40,483 bases of DNA from Actinomycetota bacterium (GTDB lineage: Bacteria; Actinomycetota; Acidimicrobiia; IMCC26256; PALSA-555). The notes below the pieces were generated by a model. It did no database searches. It saw only the letters and a list, made by a program, of their open reading frames with translations, and was not told the DNA's origin. The position numbers and the translations under genes were made by a program. Positions 16,059 through 23,673 of this stretch are shown piece after piece. Position 1 is the first letter of the stretch. Each line of letters starts with the position of its first letter. Where the stretch lies: positions 1-40,483 of the forward strand of contig VGBI01000012.1 of the NCBI GenBank assembly GCA_016870595.1, given 5' to 3'.

Positions 16059-17280
16059 AGCCGAACGAGCGGGTCGACGGCGCCGGGAGCGCCCCGCCCC
16101 GGTCGGCCCCGAGCACGAGCGCGCTGGTCGGGACCATCGTGCCTGCGGTCACGAGCACGTGCTCCACGCCGGGCACCTGGTTGACCGAGGTGCCCCGGAC
16201 CTGCCGCACGCCCTCGGCGATGCCGTTCATGCCGTGGATGTACGCCTCGCCGAGCTGCCCGCCGTGGGTGTTGATCGGCAGTCGGCCCCCGAGCTCGATC
16301 GCGCCGTCGGCGATGAAGTCCTTGGCCTCGCCCCGACCGCAGAAGCCGAACTCCTCGAACTGCGGCAGGGCCAACGGGGTGAAGTGGTCGTAGATGACGG
16401 CGGTCTGGAAGTCCGAGGGGCCGAGCCCGGTGGTGTTGTAGAGCTGGCGGGCGCACAGGTTCATCTCGGGCAGGCCCGTGATCGACGGGCGGTAGTAGCT
16501 CGTCATCATCTCCTGGTGGTCCCCCGCCGCCTGGGCCGCCGCCCGCACCAGCACCGGCGGGTTGGGCAGGTCCCGGGCCCGGTCGGGCGTGGTGACGACG
16601 ATGGCCTGGGCGCCATCGGACTCCTGGCAGCAGTCGAGCAGGTGCAGTGGCTCGACGATCCAGCGCGACTGCTGGTGGTCCTCGAGGGTGATCGGCGCGT
16701 TGTAGAAGTACGCCTTCGGGTTGGTGGCGGCATGGGTCCGGTCGGCGACTGCGATCCGTCCGAAGTCCTCGCTGGTCGCGCCGTACTCGTGCATGTACCG
16801 GCGGGCGAACATCGCCACCCACTGGGCCGGGGTGAGCAGACCGAAGGGGGCGTACCAGGCGAAGCCTGCGCTCTCGGCCGTCGCCTGGGCGGGTCGGTCC
16901 TGGACCCCCGCGCCGAAGCGGCGGCCGGACCGCTCGTTGAACGCCCGGTAGCACACGACGTAGTCGGCGACCCCGGCGCTCACGGCCAGCACGGCCTGCT
17001 GGATGACGCCGCAGGCGGCGCCGCCGCCGTGGTGGATCCGGGAGAAGAACGTCATCTCGCCGGCGCCGAGGTTCTTGGCCACCTCGATCTCGGGGTTGGT
17101 CTCGGCGCTGTAGGTGACCCAGCCGTCGATCTGGTCGGGGGTGAGCCCCGCGTCGGCGATGGCCGCCTCGCAGGCCTCGACCGCGAGGCGCATCTCCGAA
17201 CGGCCGGAGTTCTTGGAGAACTCGGTGGCCCCGATCCCCACGATGGCGGCTGCATCGAGCAGCCGGTGACGCTCGCTCAC
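16021..17280 (-). CDS. ltp2: Steroid side-chain aldolase Ltp2 (SCP2-thiolase-like)
   Basis: 419 residues. Long stretches agree with M. tuberculosis Ltp2 as I remember it: IVGIGATEFSKNSGRSE, HGGGAACG, AFNERSG, YDHFTPL, GRGEAKDFIADG, NTHGGQLGEAYIHGMNG. Ltp2 catalyses retro-aldol cleavage of the 17-hydroxy steroid C22 acyl-CoA, releasing propionyl-CoA and a 17-ketosteroid, and needs the DUF35 domain of ChsH2 as partner. The thiolase catalytic Cys position appears to read Ala (A88 in GGGAACG), while Tyr298 (YDHF) and Tyr347 (EAYIHG) match tyrosines reported as important in Ltp2. GTG 17280 overlaps the chsH1 stop (GTGA). Residues about 393-419 are an Arg/Gly/Pro-rich tail not expected in Ltp2, encoded partly antisense to the M20 gene end. 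Confidence 0.93.
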   Translation of the reverse strand: MSERHRLLDAAAIVGIGATEFSKNSGRSEMRLAVEACEAAIADAGLTPDQIDGWVTYSAETNPEIEVAKNLGAGEMTFFSRIHHGGGAACGVIQQAVLAVSAGVADYVVCYRAFNERSGRRFGAGVQDRPAQATAESAGFAWYAPFGLLTPAQWVAMFARRYMHEYGATSEDFGRIAVADRTHAATNPKAYFYNAPITLEDHQQSRWIVEPLHLLDCCQESDGAQAIVVTTPDRARDLPNPPVLVRAAAQAAGDHQEMMTSYYRPSITGLPEMNLCARQLYNTTGLGPSDFQTAVIYDHFTPLALPQFEEFGFCGRGEAKDFIADGAIELGGRLPINTHGGQLGEAYIHGMNGIAEGVRQVRGTSVNQVPGVEHVLVTAGTMVPTSALVLGADRGGALPAPSTRSFGFRGRRGGGSPPR

Positions 17281-17858
17281 CGTCGCGCACCCTTCGTCGC
17301 CTGCTTCGGCTCGTTCTGCTTCGACTGCTTCTTCGACTTCTGCTTCGACTTCTGCTTCGACTGCTTCTTCGACTTCCGCTTCGACTCGTGCTTCGACGTC
17401 GGCTGCTGCTCGTCCGGCTCCGACCGCCCGGGCACGACCGGGCCGGGCAGCTCGAGCGACACGGTGCCGGTCACGTGGTCGCCGAGCGCGTTGGCCCCCC
17501 GGATCCCCACCTCCACGCGACCCTCGGCCTTGGCGGTGACCGCTCCGGTCAGGCGCATGGTGTCACCCGGGTGGTTGGGGGCGCCGAGGCGGATCTTCAC
17601 CGCGCGCACGACCGCATCGGGTCCGGCCCACTCGGTGACGTAGCGGCCGACGAACCCGTTGGTGGTGAGGATGTTCATGAAGATGTCGGGCGAGCCCTTC
17701 GCCTCGGCCAGGGCCGGGTCGTGGTGCACGTCCTGGTAATCGCGCGAGGCGATGGCGGTGGCGACGATCAGGGACCGGGTCAGGGGGACCTCGAGCACGG
17801 GGAGCTCGTCGCCGACCCGGACGTCGTCGTAGCGCAGGGATCGCAGGGAAGTCGTCAT
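17277..17858 (-). CDS. chsH1: Steroid enoyl-CoA hydratase subunit ChsH1 (MaoC-like) with basic repeat tail
   Basis: 193 residues. Residues 1-138 match ChsH1: ASRDYQDVHHDPA (37-49) holds the hydratase-2-type Asp and His residues, followed by GSPDIFMNILT, RYVTEWAGPDA and NALGDHVTG. With ChsH2 it hydrates the C22 steroid enoyl-CoA before Ltp2 cleavage. M. tuberculosis ChsH1 ends at about 129 residues; here there is an added segment of about 55 residues ending in a lysine-rich repeat (155-193) with units KSKKQSKQ and KSKQ. ATG 17858 is preceded by AGAGGA. It starts 8 bp after the chsE1 stop and overlaps ltp2 by four bases, so it sits inside the igr-type operon. The tail's function is unknown. Confidence 0.93.
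   Translation of the reverse strand: MTTSLRSLRYDDVRVGDELPVLEVPLTRSLIVATAIASRDYQDVHHDPALAEAKGSPDIFMNILTTNGFVGRYVTEWAGPDAVVRAVKIRLGAPNHPGDTMRLTGAVTAKAEGRVEVGIRGANALGDHVTGTVSLELPGPVVPGRSEPDEQQPTSKHESKRKSKKQSKQKSKQKSKKQSKQNEPKQATKGARR
17317..17400 (-). repeat. 12/24-bp coding repeat for the ChsH1 lysine-rich tail
   Basis: A 24-base unit starting TGCTTCGACTGCTTC occurs at 17317-17340 and again exactly at 17353-17376, separated and followed by 12-base units TGCTTCGACTTC or variants (17341-17352, 17377-17388, 17389-17400). All units keep the reading frame. The stretch is less GC-rich than its neighbours. Confidence 0.9.
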
Positions 17859-17866
17859 GGGTCCTC

Positions 17867-18985
17867 TCACGCGTGGGCCTGGGCCGCGAGCGTGCGGCCC
17901 AGGCGGGCCAGGGTGGCGCTGGCGCCGCCCAGGGTGTCCTCGATCTGCTTGCCCCACAGGAAGTACCGGTGGACCGGGTACTCGACGTCGGCCCCCATGC
18001 CGCCGTGGAGGTGCTGCACGTGGTGCACCACCCGCTGGCCGGCCTCGGCCGCCCACCACTTGGCCACGAGCACGTCGGCGGTCGCGGCCCGGCCGGTGTC
18101 GAGCATCCAGGCGGCCTGGAGCATCGTCACCCGGATGGCCTCGGTGTCGATGTACGCGTCGGCGCCCCGGATCTGGGATCCCTGGAACGCCGACAGCGGC
18201 TTGCCGAACTGGAAGCGGCCCGAGGTGTACTCGGCGGCCTGGCGCACCGCGGCCTCGCACACGCCGAGCTGGAGCGCGCACAGCCCCACGAGGGCGCGGT
18301 CCACGAGGGCGGCGACGACCCGCTCCCCCCGGTGGGCGTCACCCCCGAGCCGCTCGGCCGGCGCCCCCGCGAAGGTGCAGTGGGCCACGATCCCGCGGTC
18401 GGTGGTGACCGCCCGCTCCCGGGACACGCCGGGTGCGGTCGGGTCGACCAGGAACACCGCCGGACCGTCGGCAGTCGTCGCGGGCACGAGGATCCGGTCG
18501 GCGAGGTGCCCGGCGGGCACCGCGGGCTTCACCCCGTCGATGCGCCAGTGGTCGCCGTCGGCGACCGCCACGGTGCCGGGGGCGTTCGGGTCGTTGACCC
18601 CGGACTCGGCCAGCGCGGCGCTGAGGCACACGTCACCGGCCACCACCCCGGGGAGCAACGCCTGCTGCTGGGCCGGCGTGCCGAAGGCCGCGACCGGGAG
18701 GGCGCCCAGGACCACCGTCGCCCAGTACGGCACCGGTGCCACGACCCGGCCCTGCTGCTCGAGCACCAGGGCGGTCTCGGTCAGCCCGAGGCCCGAGCCC
18801 CCGTGCTCCTCGGGCAGGGCGATGCCGAGCAGGTTGGCGTCGGCGAGCTCGCGCCAGAGCGCGCGGTCGATGCGGTCGTCGGAGGCCTCGATCTCCTTGA
18901 CCCGGTCGACCGTGACCGTGCCGGTGAAGATCTGCTCGGCGAGGTCGCGGACCGCGGTCTGCTCCTCGGTCAGCGCGAAGTTCAC
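17867..18985 (-). CDS. chsE1: Acyl-CoA dehydrogenase subunit, ChsE1/FadE28-like
   Basis: 372 residues, short-type ACAD. N-terminal VNFALTEEQTAVRDLAEQ, then LPEEHGGSGLG and VAPVPYWATVVLGALP, and in the C-terminal helical domain SGRFQFGKPLSAFQ, AYIDTEAIR and QHLHGGMGADVEYPVHRYF. These are shared with FadE27/FadE28-type subunits of steroid ACADs, which work as alpha2beta2 tetramers with a FadE26/FadE29-type partner. The partner is encoded two genes upstream (20035-21219), with chsH2 between. GTG 18985 overlaps the chsH2 TGA (GTGA). A closely similar protein is encoded at 29245-30366. Assignment as ChsE1 rests on operon position as much as on sequence, since FadE27 is equally similar. Confidence 0.88.
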   Translation of the reverse strand: MNFALTEEQTAVRDLAEQIFTGTVTVDRVKEIEASDDRIDRALWRELADANLLGIALPEEHGGSGLGLTETALVLEQQGRVVAPVPYWATVVLGALPVAAFGTPAQQQALLPGVVAGDVCLSAALAESGVNDPNAPGTVAVADGDHWRIDGVKPAVPAGHLADRILVPATTADGPAVFLVDPTAPGVSRERAVTTDRGIVAHCTFAGAPAERLGGDAHRGERVVAALVDRALVGLCALQLGVCEAAVRQAAEYTSGRFQFGKPLSAFQGSQIRGADAYIDTEAIRVTMLQAAWMLDTGRAATADVLVAKWWAAEAGQRVVHHVQHLHGGMGADVEYPVHRYFLWGKQIEDTLGGASATLARLGRTLAAQAHA

Positions 18986-19989
18986 GAGCCGCTCCCTGCG
19001 GGGCGGAACGCCGGCACGACCAGGTCGGGGTCGTCGTCGAGCCACGTCACCTCGACCGCCATGCCGACGGCGATCTCCTCGATCGGGCAGTCGACGATCT
19101 GGGCGACGAGACGCGTGCCCTCCTCGAGCTCGATCAGCCCGATGGGCAGGGGGTAGTCGAACGCCGGGACCTGCGGGTAGTGGTTGACCACGAAGCTGTA
19201 CACGGTGCCCCGACCGCACGCCTCGACCGTGTCCCAGTCGTAGGCACCGCAGCGATCGCAGCGGGGCTGGGGCGGGTGCCGGAGCACCTGACACGCCGCG
19301 CACCGCTGGATCAGCAGGCGGCGCTCCATGGCGCCCTCGAAGAAGAAGAGGTTGTCGAGCGTCGTGCCGGGCCGCGGGCGGGGCATCCGTCGCGGCGGCT
19401 CGGGCTCGGGCTCCGGCTCCGCTGCGACGGGCGGATTCACCGTGCCCCGACCGGTGCCGGGGCGGAACTTGAGGATGCGCCAGCGCTGCGTGCCGACCAG
19501 CTCGCCGTCGGCGGCGGTGTAGTCGATCCGGGTGGTGATGAAGTGGCCCACCCCGAGGGCGGTGCGCTTCTCCGCCGACACCTCGTCGATCACGGAGCGG
19601 GCGGTGATCCGGTCGCCGAGGTGGAGCATCCGGGCGTACTCCTGCTCGCTGTCGGTCGCCACGACCCCGACGAATCCGGCGTCGTCGAGCAGGTTGAGCA
19701 GCTGCGACTGCGGGTTGGTGTCACCCGGACCGCGCGCGGTGCCGCGGAGTCCCGGCATGGTCCAGGCCTGCAGCATCACCGCCGGGGCGATGATCTCGCC
19801 GTGGACCGAGGCCGCCGCCGCCTCCGGGTCGGTGTACACGGGGTTGGTGTCGCCGATCGCCTCGACCCAGTGCCGGATCATCGCCTGGTTCACCGGGTCG
19901 GGCGCGACCAGCGCGTCGACCTCCCGCCCCTCGAACGCCTTGCACCGGGCCAGGAACGCGGCCCCATCGGTGGTCCCGCTCTCGTGCAT
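18982..19989 (-). CDS. chsH2: ChsH2: MaoC-like hydratase subunit fused to DUF35 zinc-ribbon/OB domain
   Basis: 335 residues. The N-terminal MaoC/FAS1-dehydratase-like domain (about 29-175) has DPVNQAMIRHWVEAIGDTNP and GEIIAPAVMLQAW, both strong ChsH2 features. A proline/glutamate/arginine linker (188-207) leads to a DUF35 domain (about 220-330) with a four-cysteine zinc ribbon (CAAC 230-233, CDRC 244-247) and an OB-fold part starting GRGTVYSFVVNHY. In M. tuberculosis the N-terminal half pairs with ChsH1 as hydratase and the DUF35 half pairs with Ltp2 as aldolase, so this gene links both steps. ATG 19989 follows GGAGAG. It lies 45 bp after chsE2 and overlaps chsE1 by four bases. Confidence 0.93.
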   Translation of the reverse strand: MHESGTTDGAAFLARCKAFEGREVDALVAPDPVNQAMIRHWVEAIGDTNPVYTDPEAAAASVHGEIIAPAVMLQAWTMPGLRGTARGPGDTNPQSQLLNLLDDAGFVGVVATDSEQEYARMLHLGDRITARSVIDEVSAEKRTALGVGHFITTRIDYTAADGELVGTQRWRILKFRPGTGRGTVNPPVAAEPEPEPEPPRRMPRPRPGTTLDNLFFFEGAMERRLLIQRCAACQVLRHPPQPRCDRCGAYDWDTVEACGRGTVYSFVVNHYPQVPAFDYPLPIGLIELEEGTRLVAQIVDCPIEEIAVGMAVEVTWLDDDPDLVVPAFRPAGSGS

Positions 19990-20034
19990 CGCTCTCCGCT
20001 CTCGGCCGCCGGGCTGGGCGGGCCATTCTGGGCC

Positions 20035-21219
20035 CTACCGGGCCTGGCGCACCATCCCCAGGCCGGCCGTCGCCACGATCTCGCGCAGGACCTCGGTGAC
20101 CCCGCCGCCGAAGCTGTTGATCTGGGCGGCCCGGCCGTTGCGCTCCACGTCGCCGCGCAGCACCGCACCCGGCGAACCGGCGGGGAGATAGCCCGCCGCC
20201 CCGAGCACGCTCAGCATCAGCCGGTACATGGCGATCTGGGTCTCGACGCCGAACACCTTCGCCGCCGATGCGTCGGCGGGGGTGAGCGTGTTGTCGGCGA
20301 CCGCGGCGGCCATCCGCCAGTTCAGGAGCTTCATCGCCTCACCGCGGGCGTAGGCCTCGGCGAGGTCGCGCTGCACCCAGTCGACGTCGATCATCATCCG
20401 GCCACTGCCGTCGGCCGCCGGCGTCGTCCGGCACCACTCGACCACGTCGTCGTAGCAGCGGTGGGTCTGTCCGGCGAGGGCAGCGAGGCCGACCCGCTCG
20501 TGGTTGAGCTGGCTGGTGATGAGCCGCCAGCCGCCGTTGACCTCACCGACGACGTTGTCCTTCGGGACGCGGATGTCCTCGTAGTAGGTGGCCTGGGTCA
20601 CGACGCTGCCGACGGTCACGATCGGGGTGGTGGAGAACCCCGGCGCCGACGTGGGCACCACGATGATGGAGATGCCTTTGTGCTTGGGTGCGTCGGGGTC
20701 GGTCCGACAGGCGAGCCACACGTAGTCGGCCTGGTTGGCCCCACTCGTATACACCTTGTTGCCGTTGATCACCCACTCGTCGCCGTCGAGCACCGCCCGG
20801 GTCCGGAGCGCGGCGAGGTCGGTCCCGGCCTCGGGCTCCGTGTAGCCGATGGCGAAGTTGATCTCCCCGGCGAGGATCCCGGGGAGGTACCGCTGCCTCT
20901 GCGCGTCGGTGCCGTGCTCCATGAGCGCAGGACCCACCGTGTTGACGGTGACGAACGGGAACGGCGCGTTGGCCCGCTGCACCTCGTCGAAGAACACGAA
21001 CTGGTCGAGGACGCCCCGCCCCTGCCCGCCGTACTCGGTGGGCCACCCGATGCCGAGCCAGCCGTCCCGGCCCATCTGGCGGACGATCTCGCGGAAGCGG
21101 GGGCTGCCCTCCCCCGAGGCGCCGATCTCGGCCCGCAGCTCCGGCGGGAGCAGCCGGGCGAAGTACTCCCGGAGCTCCTTGCTCAGCGCCTTCTGCTCGT
21201 CGGTGTAGTCGAGGAACAT
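20035..21219 (-). CDS. chsE2: Acyl-CoA dehydrogenase subunit, ChsE2/FadE29-like
   Basis: 394 residues. MFLDYTDEQKALSKELREYF, GRDGWLGIGWPTEYGG, IGYTEPEAGTDLAALRT (FAD/substrate loop) and ITFGGG-type end (INSFGGGVTEVLREI) identify the FadE26/FadE29 side of the heterotetrameric steroid ACADs. The usual MCAD-position Glu is Gly here; Glu241 in LNHERV is the candidate catalytic base, as proposed for this subfamily. It would dehydrogenate the C22 steroid acyl-CoA together with ChsE1. ATG 21219 follows a very strong GGGAGGTGA. It is 43 bp downstream of the double-CaiB gene and 45 bp upstream of chsH2. The M. tuberculosis igr operon has the same genes but chsE1 and chsE2 adjacent. Confidence 0.92.
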   Translation of the reverse strand: MFLDYTDEQKALSKELREYFARLLPPELRAEIGASGEGSPRFREIVRQMGRDGWLGIGWPTEYGGQGRGVLDQFVFFDEVQRANAPFPFVTVNTVGPALMEHGTDAQRQRYLPGILAGEINFAIGYTEPEAGTDLAALRTRAVLDGDEWVINGNKVYTSGANQADYVWLACRTDPDAPKHKGISIIVVPTSAPGFSTTPIVTVGSVVTQATYYEDIRVPKDNVVGEVNGGWRLITSQLNHERVGLAALAGQTHRCYDDVVEWCRTTPAADGSGRMMIDVDWVQRDLAEAYARGEAMKLLNWRMAAAVADNTLTPADASAAKVFGVETQIAMYRLMLSVLGAAGYLPAGSPGAVLRGDVERNGRAAQINSFGGGVTEVLREIVATAGLGMVRQAR

Positions 21220-21262
21220 CGTCACCTCCCGGGATCGACTCAGGCTACGCCGTCCCGGCGGC

Positions 21263-23638
21263 TCAGGCGCCCGCCATCCGGGTGCCGACGATCCCGTCGG
21301 CCTCCAGGCGGGCCAGGTCGGCCGGGCCCACGCCGAGCTCCCCCAGCACCTCGGCGTTGTGCTGGCCCAGGGTGGGGGGCCCGAAGCGGTGCGGGGCCGC
21401 GGCGAACGAGAACCGCATCGGCCACCCCGGGTACCGGCGGACCCCGGTCTTCGGGTTCTCGAGGGGCACGAAGTACCCCCTGGCCGCGAGCTGGGGGTCG
21501 TCGTACATGGCCGGGGCCCGCAGGACCCGCCCCACGGCGAGACCGCGGGGGCGCAGGAGGGCGAGCGCGTCGTCGGCCGACCGTTCGGCGAACCACTCGC
21601 CCAGCAGCTGGTCGAGGTCGTCGCGGCCGGCCTGGCGACCCGCCGCCGTCGCGAAGTCGTCGGTGACCCACAGCGGCCGCCCCAGCGCCTCCACCAGGTC
21701 GCGCCACGCCGCATCGTTGCGCACGGTCAACGCGACCCACTCCCCGTCACTCGTGCGGTACACGCCCTGGGGCGCCATGCGGAGGTCGTGGTTGCCGATC
21801 CGGGTCGCGGTGCGGCCGTTCCACTGGAAGTCCATGGGCTGGTCCGCGGTCAGGCAGCATGCGGTCTCGAGCTGGGCCACCTCGATCATCTGGCCCTCGC
21901 CGGTGCGTTCCCGGTGCGCGAGCGCGGCCTGCAGCGCGGTGGCTGCATGCATCGCGATCATCGGGTCGGCGAACCCACCGGGGTGCATGGGCGTGTCGGC
22001 GAACCCGGTGACCTGCGCCATCCCCGACGCCTGCTCGATGCCCATGGCCCAGCCGACGTAGTCGCGCCACGGCCCGTCGAGCCCGAACCCGGGCATGCGC
22101 AGCATGATGACGTCGGGGCGCAGCGCGCGCACCCCCTCGTAGTCGAGACCGAACTGCTCGACCACCCGGGCCGAGAAGTTCTCGATCACGACGTCGGCCC
22201 CGGCGACGAGCCGGCGCAGCAGGTCGATCCCGTCGGGGCGCGTGGCGTCGAGGGTCACGTCGCGCTTGTCGAGGTTCGTGCCCTGCCACACGCCGGCCCG
22301 GTCGTACCAGTCCTCGCCCTCCTGGGGGAACGCCCCCGAGAAGCGGAAGCCGTCGGGGCGCTGGATCGACTCGACCTTCACGACGTCGGCCCCGAACGCG
22401 CCGAGGTACATGCCCACGTACGGACCGGCCCAGAACGTGCCGAGGTCCAGCACCCGCAGGCCCGCGAAGGGCAGTGCGGCGGTGGCGCCGACGCCGACCG
22501 GGGCGGGCCCGGGGTCGGCGAACCCGGCCGGGGTCGCCTGCGCCTCGACCAGGGTGGGGGCTCGTCGCCGGGCGGCGGCGGGCGTGGCGCCGAGGCGCCA
22601 CGGCGGCCCGGGGAACACGAGGTCGGTCCCCGGCTCGGTCGTCCAGAAGCCCCGGGCCACGAGCTGGGGGTTGCGCAGCAGCGTCTCACCGTTCCCCACC
22701 GGCGCGGCCGGGATGCGGAAGGCCTGGGCCAGCCCGACGATCTCGTCGACCGTGTGGGCGTCGAGCCAGGGCGCCACGGCGGCGAAGAACTCGGCCAGTG
22801 GCGCACCCCCCCACGAGATCTCCTGCTGACGGGGGGCGAACTCGGGGGCGCCGAGCATCGCGCAGATGTCCTGGAAGTGCTGCCCGGTGAGCGCGTTGAT
22901 CCCGACCCATCCGTCGGCGCAGCGGACGATCCCGGGGATGGTCGAGTACCGCTCCTCCCCGATCGGGAAGCCGAGGGCCATGAAGGTCTCGTGGAGCAGC
23001 ATCGGGTACGGCAGCGTGGAGACCATCACCTCCATCGCCGAGAGATCGGCCACCGCGGGGCCGCCCCCGACGGCCGCCGCGCGCACGGTGGTCAACGCGG
23101 CGCACGCGGCGTAGGCGCCCACGGTGTAGTCGTGGAGACGACCCCCGGTCTGCACGGGCGGCACCCCGGGGATCCCGTGGTTCGACACCCAGCCGCCCGT
23201 CGCCATCACGGTGAAACCGGTGGCCGGGTCGTCGGCGGCGGGCCCGGTCTGACCGAATGGACTGATGCGCACGATCCCGAGGGGCGTGCCGATCCCGTCG
23301 GGGGTCAGGCCCAGCGCCTCGAGCCCGCCGGGACCGAGCGCCTCGACCAGCACGTCGGCCTCGCCCACCAACCGGCGCAGCGTCCCGACGTCGGCGGTGG
23401 CGGCGGGATCGAGCAGCACCGAGCGCTTGTCGGCATTGAGGTAGCGGAACAGCCCGCCGCCCGAGTCGCGGTCGACGGCGTCACCGGGGAACGGGCCCCG
23501 GCCCCGCTCGGGGTCCCCGGTCGTGGGCTCGACCTTGACCACGTCGGCCCCGAGCAGCGCAAGGAGCTTCGTCGCGTAGCTCGCGGGCAGGCCGCAGCCC
23601 AGCTCCACGACCCGCAGTCCCCCCAGCGCAGTGGCCAC
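21263..23638 (-). CDS. Double-domain CaiB/BaiF family CoA-transferase/racemase
   Basis: 791 residues, twice the length of a normal CaiB protein. Two full copies are seen: the first begins LRVVELGCGLPASYATKLLA near residue 8 and the second LRVLDLGTFWAGPYVGMYL near 395. Each has its own GADVVKVE strand, a DKR segment (NADKRSV; NLDKRDV) and a candidate catalytic Asp (GRLHDYTVGA in the first; GGFADPMIAM in the second). Family III enzymes act as interlocked dimers, so the fusion may form a dimer-like unit in one chain. Activities in the family include CoA transfer and alpha-methylacyl-CoA epimerisation; the latter would suit sterol side chains (inference). GTG 23638 has no Shine-Dalgarno sequence and is probably leaderless (TACGCT at 23651-23646). 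First gene of the igr-type operon. Confidence 0.92.
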   Translation of the reverse strand: MATALGGLRVVELGCGLPASYATKLLALLGADVVKVEPTTGDPERGRGPFPGDAVDRDSGGGLFRYLNADKRSVLLDPAATADVGTLRRLVGEADVLVEALGPGGLEALGLTPDGIGTPLGIVRISPFGQTGPAADDPATGFTVMATGGWVSNHGIPGVPPVQTGGRLHDYTVGAYAACAALTTVRAAAVGGGPAVADLSAMEVMVSTLPYPMLLHETFMALGFPIGEERYSTIPGIVRCADGWVGINALTGQHFQDICAMLGAPEFAPRQQEISWGGAPLAEFFAAVAPWLDAHTVDEIVGLAQAFRIPAAPVGNGETLLRNPQLVARGFWTTEPGTDLVFPGPPWRLGATPAAARRRAPTLVEAQATPAGFADPGPAPVGVGATAALPFAGLRVLDLGTFWAGPYVGMYLGAFGADVVKVESIQRPDGFRFSGAFPQEGEDWYDRAGVWQGTNLDKRDVTLDATRPDGIDLLRRLVAGADVVIENFSARVVEQFGLDYEGVRALRPDVIMLRMPGFGLDGPWRDYVGWAMGIEQASGMAQVTGFADTPMHPGGFADPMIAMHAATALQAALAHRERTGEGQMIEVAQLETACCLTADQPMDFQWNGRTATRIGNHDLRMAPQGVYRTSDGEWVALTVRNDAAWRDLVEALGRPLWVTDDFATAAGRQAGRDDLDQLLGEWFAERSADDALALLRPRGLAVGRVLRAPAMYDDPQLAARGYFVPLENPKTGVRRYPGWPMRFSFAAAPHRFGPPTLGQHNAEVLGELGVGPADLARLEADGIVGTRMAGA

Positions 23639-23645
23639 GGGGCGC

Positions 23646-23667
23646 AGCGTAGAGCGCGGCGTACGCT
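23646..23667. promoter_or_regulatory. Divergent leaderless promoters in an inverted repeat
   Basis: AGCGTA (23646-23651) and TACGCT (23662-23667) are perfect complements ten bases apart. TACGCT is the -10 for the plus-strand SDR, whose ATG (23674) falls exactly at +1. On the minus strand TACGCT (23651-23646) predicts a start at 23639, one base before the GTG of the double-CaiB gene. The full intergenic space is only 35 bases. Confidence 0.5.
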
Positions 23668-23673
23668 CCCGTC

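Noticed and set aside
19180-21666. 828-codon open frame on the plus strand
   Set aside because: It is antisense to chsH2, chsE2 and the double-CaiB gene and has no recognisable domain; a codon-bias shadow.
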